The position numbers and the translations under genes are program-made. A DNA stretch of 64,000 bases from Epinephelus fuscoguttatus. Taxonomy: Eukaryota; Chordata; Actinopteri; Perciformes; Serranidae. Shown piece after piece: positions 36,434-47,541 of the stretch. The notes beneath the pieces were generated by a model. It saw only the letters and a program-made list of their open reading frames with translations. It searched no databases and had not been told where the DNA came from. The first letter of the stretch is position 1. Every line of letters begins with the position of its first letter. The stretch covers positions 38,352,777-38,416,776 of the forward strand of contig NC_064764.1 of assembly GCF_011397635.1 (NCBI RefSeq), written 5' to 3'.

Positions 36434-37019
36434 GTCCTATTATTACATCTTGCTAACTCGGCCATTCTGGATGTCACTAACTCGTCTTCTTCTCCGGAGC
36501 CTTTGTGCTCCACTGTCTCTCAGATTAACTCATATCGCAGCGGTGCCTGGACAGCGTGACGTGTGTGGTTGTGCTGCTGCTCTGGTCCTGCCAGATGCCT
36601 CCTGCTGCTGCTGTTATCATTAGTCATACTTCCACTGTTATTATACACATATGATTATTGTCACATATGTATACTATCAGATATTAATATATACTTTCAA
36701 TATATTGTACCACAGTAGCCAGAACTATAATTGTAATATTATTACTTTCATTAATGTTCGGATTACTGTTAATTTATTATGCTGATCTGTTCTGTACGAC
36801 ATCTATTGCACGTCTGTCCGTCCTGGAAGAGGGATCCCTCCTCAGTTGCTCTTTCTGAGGTTTCTACCATTTTTTTCTCCATTAAAGGCGTTTTTTGGGG
36901 AGTTTTTCCTTATCCGTTGTGAGGGTCCTAAGGACAGAGGGATGTGGTATGCTGTAAAGCCCTGTGAGGCAAACTGTGATTTGTGATACTGGGCTTTATA
37001 AATAAAATTGATTGATTGA
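36434..37019 (+). repeat. Dispersed retroposon-tail repeat inserted in unit 4
   Basis: Same family as 22,950-23,545, here in the opposite orientation, ending aaattgattgattg. Units 5, 6 and 7 have the uninterrupted sequence catctatttgctggaaaatg (catctgtttgctgg in unit 5), so the insertion is private to unit 4. No clear target duplication, which fits L2/CR1-type retroposition. Confidence 0.75.
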
Positions 37020-37442
37020 AAATGCTACAATTGTTTTCCCGCTGGATCCCTCTGCACTGGTACCCCTGCTGTGTGGAGTGGCCTCAGTAAAATGAATAAT
37101 TGGGCCATTTTTTCTATGTCCTGTTGACTTTCTAAACACTGCTTTAATCACTTTAAAAAAAAAAAAAAAAAGGGCATAGAGGTCGGACAAAGGAAATCAA
37201 ACAAGGGTAAAGACCAACAGTAAAGGATATCACAGAAAAAAAGTGAGAGAGGAAAAGTTGCAGGGAAAGTGACAAATGATGGCGTAATGTGCAGAGTGAG
37301 GAAGGAGGGGCATCACAGTCCAATAGAGGTTGAGAGAAAAAAGAGGGGAGGAATTATGAGAATGTGAGGCAGGTACATCAGTATATGACTCTGGTTTGTT
37401 CAGGAGGCTGGCAGAGCTGCAGCTCTCTGCAGATCTCTGAAG

Positions 37443-38780
37443 ATGGAGGTTGAGGACGGAGCAGAGCTCTGCTTTCCACAACTCCTCAACACCTCCTGCA
37501 GGAAGCCCACCACTTCTTTGCCTGAAACAATTCTCATTACTATTGTGATGTATTTTATCTCTGTGTTTACTGCTGCTCTCAACCTGCTCGTCATCATCGC
37601 AGTCTCCCACTTCAGGCAGAGATTAACTCCTCAGCTTCTCTCTACATGCTTTGTAGCTTAAAAATATGAACAGTTACTGTAGATTTAAAAGAAATGTATT
37701 TGAGCTAGTGCTGAATAATGTTGCACCTCAGAAAGTGTCATCATATTTTAAGTCATATTTTACCACTTTTTGCACCATAAAGCTCAAATGTGTTTTATGT
37801 ACCATCTCCTGCCAATATTTAACACTGCTCTCTATTCACCTTGACATCAACCAAGTTATTAAAACGTGTATGCACGTGTTTTGCATACACGTTTTAGTGG
37901 TTTTGTCATTTAGATCTGAGCCTGAACCTTTTGAGTTCATGATGTTTTTCTCTTTCTCTCCAGGCAGCTCCACACACCCACCAACATCCTCCTCCTCTCT
38001 CTGGCTGTCTCAGACTTTCTCGTGGGCCTTGTGGTGATACCAGGTGAACTTGGCCTAAAAACATCCTGCTGGCTGTTTGGTGACATTGCGTGTACTCTGT
38101 GTGGTTATACTAGCTTCATCATTGTGTCTTCTTCGATCGGAGACATGGTGCTCATATCAGTTGATCGCTATGTGGCTATTTGTGACCCTCTGCATTACAC
38201 CAACAGAATCACTGTGAGAAGTGTTAAACTCTGTGTGTGTCTGTGTTGGCTCGGTGCTGCTCTCTTCAACTGTCCATTTTTAATGGATAACCTGATTAAA
38301 CCAGGCAGCTTTAATTCCTGCCATGGAGAGTGTGTGACTGTCATTAACCACTTTGCAGGAGCTATTGATCTTGTTGTAACCTTTATTGTTCCCATTTCTG
38401 TCATTGTCGTTCTGTACATGAGAGTATTTGTTGTGGCTGTGTCTCAGGCTCGTGCCATGCGCTCTCACATCACAGCTGTCACTCTCCAGCTTTCAGTGAG
38501 TCAAAAAAAAAAGAAATCGGAGCTGAAAGCAGCCAGGACTCTTGGTGTTCTTGTAATTGTGTTTCTAATATGTTTCTGCCCATATTACTGTGTCGCTCTT
38601 GCAGGTGACAGCCTGGCCAACAGTTTATTTGTATCTGCTATGCATTGTCTGTTCTTTTTTAACTCTTGTTTAAACCCCTTGATCTATGCCTTGTTTTATT
38701 CCTGGTTTAGAAAAGCAGTGAAACTCATTGTCAGTCTTCAGATTCTGCAGCCTGGCTCCTGTGAGACCAACATACTGTAG
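37443..38780 (+). CDS. taar: TAAR copy 4, olfactory trace amine-associated receptor (13c-like)
   Basis: Exons 37,443-37,615 and 37,964-38,780 encode 329 residues; the 348-bp intron has GC...AG ends. All family marks are present: N-terminal NTS sequon, Cys at 3.25, VDRYVAICDPLHY after TM3, KKKKSELKAARTLG in loop 3, and NSCLNPLIYALFYSWF in TM7. Position 3.32 is Ser108 (GYTSFIIVSS), so the classical amine counter-ion is absent; Asp193 at 5.42 (AGAIDLVVTFIVP) is kept. Loop 2 differs from copies 3, 6 and 7 (FLMDNLIKPGSFNSCHGE), which predicts a different ligand entry surface. TM5-TM6 are closer to copy 1 than to copy 3. Copy 5 is its nearest relative, also sharing an unusual intron inverted repeat. 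Confidence 0.93.
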
Positions 38781-40120
38781 AGAGGCTGTGGAGTGACTGA
38801 AATGAGGCCTGCTCTGTGGACAATTGAATGCATTTGTTCATGTTGCTCAGTGAGTGAATGATCAAATACAGACAGTGTCTTTCAGTCCAAACTGTTTCTG
38901 ATCAATAGTAGAAAGGTCTCCATTGTAAGAGAGAGTCACAAGCAATTCATAATTCATGTCTCATAAAATCCTATGTGTATTACACATATGAAGAGTCTTT
39001 TTTGTGTGTGATAGGAAACATTTCAGCCCAACACAACAACTAAAGCTTTCATTTCTATCATTTATTTATTTTCAAAGCATCATCTCAGTGAATTGTGGCC
39101 ATTTTGTTGCAAACAGAGATTACTGGCCTGATGAGGCTCCTGTTTCACAGAGAAAAGATGCTCCAGATTAGCCACACTTTTCCTGCCATAAGAATAACAT
39201 TAAGTGTTTTGTTTCAGATAAAACTGTCAGTGGAAACAGATCATGTTCCCATTCAGAGCAGGGACAAAGGGCATTTAATCATTTCAGCTTAATGTAATTC
39301 ATCACATTTCTTTACTTTGTGACAATTATTTTTCACATTATCCATGCAGTCACACTCAGAAGCATCATGGAGTTTTATTTTGTGGCAAGAAGTAAAACAG
39401 ATTATTTGAAAACACATGATTATCTACAGGCCATCACATCTTTGTAATCAAATCTGCAGAGAAACATACAGTGTAAATCAAAGAACAGAGAAAGTTAAAG
39501 TTTCACAAGGTATATGAAATGTGATGGGTTGCAATTTAACACCATTTTTCTTCTCTTTGAATTCACACAGCATAGCAATTTGTTGTAAAGTGATATCAAA
39601 TATGATAATAATAAACCAGACATGTTAATAAAAATTCAGAATGACCTCATGTGCTTTATTGATGTTTCACAACAAGTAATATAGTTTGGACTGGTCAATT
39701 ATTACACATTCAAAACTCCAAAATAAAAGAATCACAGTAACAGTAAAGGCTTATTAATTACAGAGTGGGTGATGATCATTTGAGGGTTGAAGTATTCCTT
39801 TAAGTCTTGGAGCGGAATAGCAACAGAATTGTATTTGCACATTAACTGCCTGTAGGAATGAGAAAAGCCCACAGTGTAAATCCCAGTTCGCTTACTAAAC
39901 TTATTGCTTTTTTTTTTTTTTTTTAAACACAGTGCATTCAAACATTTTAGTTTAATACAACACAGTAACATAAAAGTTTTGAATACACCAGACACAAAAT
40001 AAATCTGTGACATGACCCTTGTCTGACAGGAATTTTATGTCAGTTTAACATAACTTTTGTTGTTATTTGAGCATTCAATTCTATGTCCGTCATGTTTGTT
40101 AAGGCTGAACCAAAATGCAG
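38781..40120 (+). repeat. 3' flanking block of TAAR unit 4
   Basis: Equivalent to 29,658-31,000 and 45,289-46,641. A deletion relative to these removes the stretch ccataaactgtccctaggta near 38,945. It contains a poly(T) run at about 39,907-39,924. No gene supported. Confidence 0.7.
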
Positions 40121-40672
40121 GTAAACAGGTAATCCCACTCTATTCTGTCAAACGCTTTTTCTGCATCTAATGATATGACGACTTCAGGTACCTTAGACGT
40201 CTGTTTAGAGTAAATGACATTCATAAGAGTACATAGATTAGAGAAAGAGTGGCGGCTTTTGATAAAACCTGTCTGTTCTTCTGATACAATATCAGGGAGA
40301 ATGAGTTCGAGATGGCTCGCTAACAATTTTGCCAATACCTTGACATCCACATTTAACAAGTACAGAGGTCTATAGGACCCACAAGAAGTTGGATCCTTGT
40401 CCTTTTCAAGTAGAAGAGATATGGATGCCTGGGTAAGGGTGGGTGGCAGCTTACCAGATTCCAACAATTTGTTATATACATTAATAGGGGTGGGGCTAAT
40501 TTGTCACAAAACCTTTTAAAAAAACTCTGTCCGGTAGCCATCCAGGCCTGAGGCTTTATTACTTTGCATAGCTTTAATTGCACTGATTGTTTCATCTAAA
40601 TTTAACGGAGAATCCAGATTATTAGCAATAATAAGGTCAATAGTGGGTCTCAATAAATTAAACACAAGTCTT
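40121..40672 (-). mobile_element. L1-like LINE internal fragment (reverse transcriptase)
   Basis: Minus-strand reading: ETISAIKAMQSNKASGLDGY (about 40,560), LPPTLTQASISLLLEKDKDP, CGSYRPLYLLNVDVKVLAKL (about 40,350), IVSEEQTGFIKSRHSFSN, VVISLDAEKAFDRIEWDYLF (about 40,150). Only the N-terminal half of the reverse transcriptase is present, so both element ends are missing. The sister fragment at 46,642-47,540 lies in the same place in the next unit. At the unit 3/4 junction (31,030-31,060) about 30 bp of unrelated sequence occupies the position. Confidence 0.85.
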
Positions 40673-42739
40673 CTAATGAAAGGTGAATGATAAAAGGGGT
40701 TTTGGGGATGACAAGCAGGAGTACCAGCAGAGGGGGGGTGGTGTCTTGTCTTGGGATGGACGGTTTTGGCAGGAAGGGTTTTCAGTGACAGGTAGCTGGC
40801 TGACTGGTGTCTTTGGTGAGAGAAGAACAGGTGTGAATCTTTGAGGCAAGCAAACAAACTTACAAATATCTTTGGGTGTTTTTACATATAGTCATTTTTA
40901 AGTAAACCAAACTCAGTCCTCTTAAAGTGCACCACAAAGTGGACCAACACAAAAGGGACTCAGTTTTCCTGTGTTCACATTAGCCCCTTTTCCACTGCAG
41001 GAACTTTTATCATTTACCCAGGGCTGTTTGCTGAAGAAAGCTGATTGGTGAAACAAACACTTTCAGCATTCTGCACTTCTGTGCTATGTGATTGCAAACT
41101 TTATTTAATTTCTACAAGCTTCACTTTGTTTGTGTTTTGATTAAGGATCGGTACCGAAACCCGGTACTCAATTAGCCCACAGGGCTAAATTATCAGAGAC
41201 TGTAGTATTGATAAGCGCTAATGGCATCAGTTCTTCTATCGGTACTTTCACACATTTTGGTTAAATTCATTATCATCATGCAGCCTTTCCTCTGCGCTCC
41301 ATGCTGGGGCTGACCTCCTCCACATACACACACATCCACACACAAGCCTACACGACACAGCAATCGGTGAACAGGCAAGCGGAAAGAAAGTGAAGATAAC
41401 TTGAAAATTACTTGAGTTGACGGCAGCTACACTCGTTACTGTAAGTGAAATTAAACCTTAGTGAGTAAGAAGCCAATGATTTATCAATACATGTGTTCAG
41501 CAAGCATAAACAGGTAAACATGTTGCTCCGTCCACAGTCTCTCATCCACCGACACTAACATTATGTTTTACACAAGGACTCAATATAGGGCACATGCAGA
41601 ATCATCTCTGTCATCAGCCTGATTTGAATAAATTTTCTGGAACTTTGAGGTGCAGTGGAAACACTAACCACACAGATTACCAGGAATTCTTTTACCCAGA
41701 TATATCAAGTCCTGGAAATAAAAGTTCCTGGAAATGTTGGTGGAGAAGGGGCTTTTGTCAGTTCAGTTGTCAGTGGCAGAAGAAACTGAGTTTTCAAACA
41801 TGGTCCTCTTCAGCCCTCTAAACAGACTCAGAGCAGTGACTCAGCATTTTTTGTGCATATGTGAACACTCCAAGAGGACTCAGACCCTTCTGAAGCGAAC
41901 AGTACTCACCTTGGCAGGGGGTCTCAGTTCGGTGGGTACAGTGTGTGGAGCCTGATAAATGAACGCCCTGTCACAACAACACAACACTGACCCAGCCACA
42001 CTGACCCTGACCGGCTTAATGTTAGCTCTTGCAGCCTGCCTATTTCTTTTTAACCATCGCTGCTGAAGCGCAGAAGTAAGGGGCCCCAGCCAACCCACGT
42101 ATTCTGCAACTGAACCAGATAGAGCCATGACCTAACCATGCTGGGGTTGAGTGAAAAGCAATAGACATCCTGAACACCACATTTCCAAGGTCATCAAGGA
42201 GCAACTGAACATGTAGGTGTGTCATGCTTAGGGGGTTGTCAGGTGCAACACAATTGACACACCAAACCCTTTCCACCAGTCCCCTGTTGTCCCAGCAAGC
42301 ACAGACACAGGAAAAAAGCCCCACATGTCCAAGAGATAGAGCCATATGAAGGGCATAGTAGAACATGACGCTGCCATACCTATGTCTTCAACACTCACCC
42401 CCTAAACAAGGCCACATAAACTGCTGCACTATGTGTGGACTTTGCGTGGACCGGAGTAGGAAGGTCACTGCCCCCTCTCTCTAGGCTTGGGACATGCACT
42501 CACAAAGCCATCCCACGTGGCATTCATGAATGGCCACAATGCTGTGATGCCACTGACTAAGACTGCTTACACCAGAATGAGCCCCATTCATTCGTTCATT
42601 CATTTTAATCAAAACATTTTTTACATTGATGCAATAACGGGTCCAGAGTGAAAGAGCAATAGGCCACAGGCTTTGCAATGGGCTATGCTGAAAGGTCGAC
42701 AGAGGGAGGCCCTGTAGGGAAGGAACGAGTGCGGCATTC
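40673..42739 (+). repeat. 5' block of TAAR unit 5
   Basis: Almost identical over its length to 50,264-52,340 in unit 6 (unit 6 has an extra tagacagcaatattcaata-like stretch near 51,109). Parts correspond to 31,050-32,000 of unit 4. Non-coding; short open frames here are repeated in unit 6 simply because the DNA is duplicated. Confidence 0.7.
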
Positions 42740-43070
42740 ACCTTCTTTTGTAGCTACTGGTAGGATCTCGCCTCAGTGCCTCATAGGTGGTGCTGTTGCT
42801 GAACAGATCAGTGACTTTGGCATGGTTGTCTGCTTTCTTAAGCACCACTTTTGCATCAATCTTTGTCTGCCGGTACCTTCAACCTAAGTTGTTCTGCCAC
42901 TGGGTCTGCCAACTTGTTGTGTCTGATAATTGACTCCATTGCTGTGATGAGATCCACAATCTGTATCTGCTCTGGTGTTACAGCAAAGTTCAGTCCCTTG
43001 GCAAGGACATCCTTTTCTGGTTGGACGAGCTCTCTGTGAGATAAGTTTTTCACCCACTTGTCATGTATGT
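42740..43070 (-). mobile_element. Penelope-like remnant in TAAR unit 5
   Basis: Minus-strand reading EKDVLAKGLNFAVTPEQIQI and LITAMESIIRHNKLADPVAE matches the N-terminal part of the element in unit 4. Reverse-transcriptase sequence is gone. It is shorter than the unit 6 remnant. Confidence 0.75.
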
Positions 43071-43950
43071 CCCGGATGTGCTGTGTTGTGGTCCTTGTTT
43101 CTGCAGGTCAGTACTTCTGTTCTACTGTAGTTGTTATGACGAACAACACTAACATCAAGTTGTGGATGTACTAGGAGATCAGCCTGCTGCTGAAGGGATG
43201 CAACACTGATTTCAGGGATCAGGTGATGGTCAGGCCTACAGTTCATTCATGGCTAACCTCATGAGGGACATTCAGTGGGCCAAGCCCAGCCAGAAGTGAA
43301 GGACGTGACAACTCCAACCCCCAAAGCATCCAAGCTATCACAGATCAAAACGACCATACGCACCCCACACCAGTGACACCTCCTTCCAAAACTGAACAAT
43401 GCTTTGACAGGGTTAACCAGGAGGCAGCCATCAAGACTGTGCTCCCTGCCAACCACCACCCCTCACCCTCTCCTCCACCAGTATGTGCACTGCACTGAGC
43501 AGGATTAATGCAGGCAAAGCTGCTGGCATCCCGATATACCCCAAAAGTAGAGTCAGGCTCATCTGTTTGCTGGAAAATGCTACAATTGTTTTCCCGCTGG
43601 ATCCCTCTGCACTGGTACCCCTGCTGTGTGGAGTGGCCTCAGTAAAATGAATGAGTGGGCCGTTTTTTCTATGTCCTGTTGACTTTCTAAACACTGCTTT
43701 AATCACTTTAAAAAGGGCATAGAGGTCGGACAAAGGAAAGGAAACAAGGGTAAAGACCAACAGTAAAGGATATCACAGAAAAAAAGTGAGAGAGGAAGAG
43801 TTGCAGGGAAAGTGATGAAGATGATGGCGTAATGTGCAGAGTGAGGAAGGAGAGAAAAAAGAGGGGAGGAATTATGAGAATGTGAGACAGGTAAATCAGT
43901 ATATGACTCGGGTTTGTTCAGGAAGCTGGCAGACCTGCAGCTCTCTGAAG
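43071..43950 (+). repeat. Promoter-proximal block of TAAR unit 5
   Basis: Shared with units 4, 6 and 7. It contains the conserved gtatatgac at 43,899. Non-coding, although an open frame continuous with exon 1 starts at 43,834; that extension would put 39 extra residues before MEVEDG and is absent as an open frame upstream of the sister copies. Confidence 0.6.
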
Positions 43951-45288
43951 ATGGAGGTTGAGGACGGAGCAGAGCTCTGCTTTCCACAACTCCTCAACAC
44001 CTCCTGCAGGAAGCCCACCACTTCTTGGCCTGAAACAATGCTCATTACTATTGTGCTGTACTTCATCTCTGTGTTTACTGCTGCTTTCAACCTGCTCGTC
44101 ATCATCGCAGTCTCCCACTTCAGGCAGAGATTAACTCCTCAGCTTCTCTCTACATGCTCTGTAGCTTAAAAATGTGAACGGTTACTGTAGATTTAAAAGA
44201 AATGTATTTGAGCTAGTGCTGAATAATGTTGCACCTCAGAAAGTGTCATCATATTTTAAGTCATATTTTATCACTTTTTGCACCATAAAGCTCAAATGTG
44301 TTTCATGTACCATCTCCTGCCAATATTTAACATTGCTCTCTATTCACCTTGACATCAACCAAGTTATTAAAACGTGTATGCACGTGTTTTGCATACACGT
44401 TTTAGTGGTTTTGTCATTTAGATCTGAGCCTGAACCTGTTGGGTTCATGATGTTTTTCTCTTTCCTTCCAGGCAGCTCCACACACCCACCAACATCCTCC
44501 TCCTCTCTCTGGCTGTTTCAGACTTTCTCGTGGGCCTTGTGGTGATACCAGGTGAACTTAGCCTAAAAACATCCTGCTGGCTGTTTGGTGACATTGCGTG
44601 TACTCTGTGTGGTTATATTTGCTTCATCATTGTGTCTTCTTCAGTAGGAGACATGGTGCTCATATCAGTTGATCGCTATGTGGCTATTTGTGACCCTCTG
44701 CATTACACCAACAGAATCACTGTGAGAAGCGTTAAACTCTGTGTGTGTCTGTGTTGGCTCGGTGCTGCTCTCTACAACTGTCCATTTTTAATGGATAACC
44801 TGATTAAACCAGGCAGCTTTAATTCCTGCCATGGAGAGTGTGTGACTGTCATTAACCACTTTGCAGGAGCTATTGATCTTGTTGTAACCTTTATTGTTCC
44901 CATTTCTGTCATAGTTGTTCTGTACATGAGAGTATTTGTTGTGGCTGTGTCTCAGGCTCGTGCCATGCGCTCTCACATCACAGCTGTCACTCTCCAGCTT
45001 TCAGTGAGTCAAAAAAAAAAGAAATCGGAGCTGAAAGCAGCCAGGACTCTTGGTGTTCTTGTAATTGTGTTTCTAATATGTTTCTGCCCATATTACTGTG
45101 TCGCTCTTGCAGGTGACAGCCTGGCCAACAGTATATTTCTATCTGCTATGCATTGTCTGTTCTTTTTTAACTCATGTCTAAACCCCTTGATCTATGCCTT
45201 GTTTTATTCCTGGTTTAGAAAAGCAGTGAAACTCATTGTCAGTCTTCAGATTCTGCAGCCTGGCTCCTGTGAGACCAACATACTGTAG
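43951..45288 (+). CDS. taar: TAAR copy 5, olfactory trace amine-associated receptor (13c-like)
   Basis: Exons 43,951-44,123 and 44,472-45,288 give 329 residues. Start chosen at MEVEDGAELC, as in the other copies. TM3 runs CTLCGYICFIIVSSSVGDM with Cys108 at 3.32; DRY Asp is residue 125; Asp193 is at 5.42 (P5.50 is residue 201). TM6 has ICFCPYY: Phe262 at 6.48. TM7: NSCLNPLIYALFYSWF (291-306). Loop 3 carries four Lys encoded by a run of ten A. It differs from copy 4 at only a handful of residues (for example A46 to F, loop 1 GELSLK), and the two share an intron inverted repeat, so they are recent duplicates. Intact; ligand unknown. Confidence 0.93.
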
Positions 45289-46641
45289 AGAGGCTGTGGA
45301 GTGACTGAAATGAGGCCTGCTCTGTGGACAATTGAATGCATTTGTTCATGTTGCTCAGTGAGTGAATGATCAAATACAGACAGTGTCTTTCAGTCCAAAC
45401 TGTTTCTGATCAATAGTAGAAAGGTCTCCATTGTAAGAGAGAGTCACAAGCACCATAAACTGTCCCTAGGTAATCACCCGGTTTCATGTCTCATAAAATC
45501 CTATGTGTATTACACATATGAAGAGTCTTCTTTCTTTGTGATAGGAAACATTTCAGCCCAACACAACAACTAAAGCTTTCATTTCTATCATTTATTTATG
45601 TTCAAAGCATCATTTCAGTGAATTGTGGCCATTTTGTTGCAAACAGAGATTACTGGCCTGATGAGGCTCCTGTTTCACAGAGAAAAGATGCTCCAGATTA
45701 GCCACACTTTTTCTGCCATAAGAATAACATTAAGTGTTATGTTTCAGATAAAACTGTCAGTGGAAACAGATCATGTTCCCTTTCAGAGCAGGGACAAAGG
45801 GCATTTTATCATTTCAGCTTAATGTAATTCATCACATTTCTTTACTTTGTGACAATTATTTTTCACATTATCCATGCAGTCACACTCAGAAGCATCATGG
45901 AGTTTTATTTTGTGGCAAGAAGTAAAACAGATTATTTGAAAACACATGATTATCTACAGGCCATCACATCTTTGTAATCAAATCTGCAGAGGAACATACA
46001 GTGTAAATCAAAGAACAGAGAAAGTTAAAGTTTCACAAGGTATATGAAATGTGATGCAATTTAACACCATTTTTCTTCTCTTTGAATTCACACAGCATAG
46101 CAATTTGTTGTAAAGTGATATCAAATATGATAATAATAAACCAGACATGTTAATAAAAATTCAGAATGACCTCATGTGTTTTATTGATGTTTCACAACAA
46201 GTAATATAGTTTGGACTGGTCAATTATTACACATTCAAAACTCCAAAATAAAAGAATCACAGTAACAGTAAAGGCTTATTAATTACAGAGTGGGTGATGA
46301 TCATTTGAGGGTTGAAGTATTCCTTTAAGTCTTGGAGCGGAATAGCAACAGAATTGTATTTGCACATTAACTGCCTGTAGGAATGAGAAAAGCCCACAGT
46401 GTAAATCCCAGTTAAACACTAAAATTATTGCTTTTTTTTTTTTTTTTTAAACACAGTGCATTCAAACATTTTAGTTTAATACAACACAGTAACATAAAAG
46501 TTTTGAATACACCAGACACAAAATAAATCTGTGACATGACCCTTGTCTGACAGGAATTTTATGTCAGTTTAACATAACTTTTGTTGTTATTTGAGCATTC
46601 AATTCTATGTCCGTCATGTTTGTTAAGGCTGAACCAAAATG
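45289..46641 (+). repeat. 3' flanking block of TAAR unit 5
   Basis: Equivalent to the blocks after copies 3 and 4, with a poly(T) run near 46,432-46,448. No gene supported. Confidence 0.7.
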
Positions 46642-47540
46642 CAGGTAAACAGGTAATCCCACTCTATTCTGTCAAACGCTTTTTCTGCATCTAATGATAT
46701 GACGACTTCAGGTACCTTAGACGTCTGCTTAGAGTAAATGACATTCATAAGAGTACATAGGGGGCGGCACGGTGGTGTGGTGATTAGCACTCTCGCCTCA
46801 CAGCAAGAGGGTTGCCGGTTCGATCCCGGGTGTGGGAGCCCTTCTGTGCGGAGTTTGCATGTTCTCCCCGTGTCAGCGTGGGTTCTCTCCGGGCACTCCG
46901 GCTTCCTCCCACAGTCCAAAGACATGCAGATTGGGGACTAGGTTAATTGGTAACTCTAAATTGTCCATAGGTGTGAATGTGAGCGTGAATGGTTGTTTGT
47001 CTCTATGTGTCAGCCCTGCGATAGTCTGGCGACCTGTCCAGGGTGTACCCCGCCTCTCGCCCGATGTCAGCTGGGATAGGCTCCAGCCCCCCCGCGACCC
47101 TCAAGAGGATGAAGCGGTTAGAAGATGAATGAATGAAGAAGAGTACATAGATTAGAGAAAGGGTGGACCTGTCTGTTCTTCTGATACAATATCAGGGAGA
47201 ATGAGTTTGAGATGGCTCGCTAACAATTTTGCCAATACCTTGACATCCACATTTAACAAGTACAGAGGTCTATAGGACCCACAAGAAGTTGGATCCTTGT
47301 CCTTTTTAAGTAGAAGAGATATGGATGCCTGGGTAAGGGTGGGTGGCAGCTTACCAGATTCCAACGATTTGTTATATACATTAATAAGAAGTAAACCCGG
47401 TAGCCATCCAGGTCTGGGGCTTTATTACTTTGCATAGCTTTAATTGCACTGATTGTTTCATCTAAATTTAACGGAGAATCCAGATTATTAGCAATAATAG
47501 GGTCAGTAGTGGGTCTTAATAAATTAAACACAAGTCTTTT
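46642..47540 (-). mobile_element. L1-like LINE fragment, duplicate of 40,121-40,672, carrying a SINE
   Basis: Same reverse-transcriptase segment as in the previous unit, with the SINE at 46,761-47,138 inserted and a few small deletions (about 15 bp at 47,165; about 40 bp near 47,390). Together with the copy at 40,121 it shows that this LINE piece was part of the duplicated unit. Confidence 0.85.
46761..47138 (+). mobile_element. tRNA-derived SINE (DANA/mermaid-like)
   Basis: Head ggcggcacggtggtgtggtg with Pol III box A-like (gtggtgtggtgattagcact) and box B-like (ggttcgatcccgg) words; core with gtttgcatgttctccccgtg and cctcccacagtccaaagaca; tail of gaatgaatga units. Target duplication aagagtacatag at 46,749-46,760 and 47,139-47,150. 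The sister LINE fragment at 40,121-40,672 has the empty site (cataagagtacatagattag). Family name is from recollection of fish SINEs. Confidence 0.85.
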
Positions 47541-47541
47541 A

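Noticed and set aside
43834-43950. Upstream in-frame start for TAAR copy 5
   Set aside because: The extension is not open in the sister copies and begins in flank sequence; MEVEDG is the common start.
46761-46860. tRNA gene suggested by box A- and box B-like words
   Set aside because: It is the head of a SINE with target duplication and a short-unit tail; no cloverleaf could be supported.
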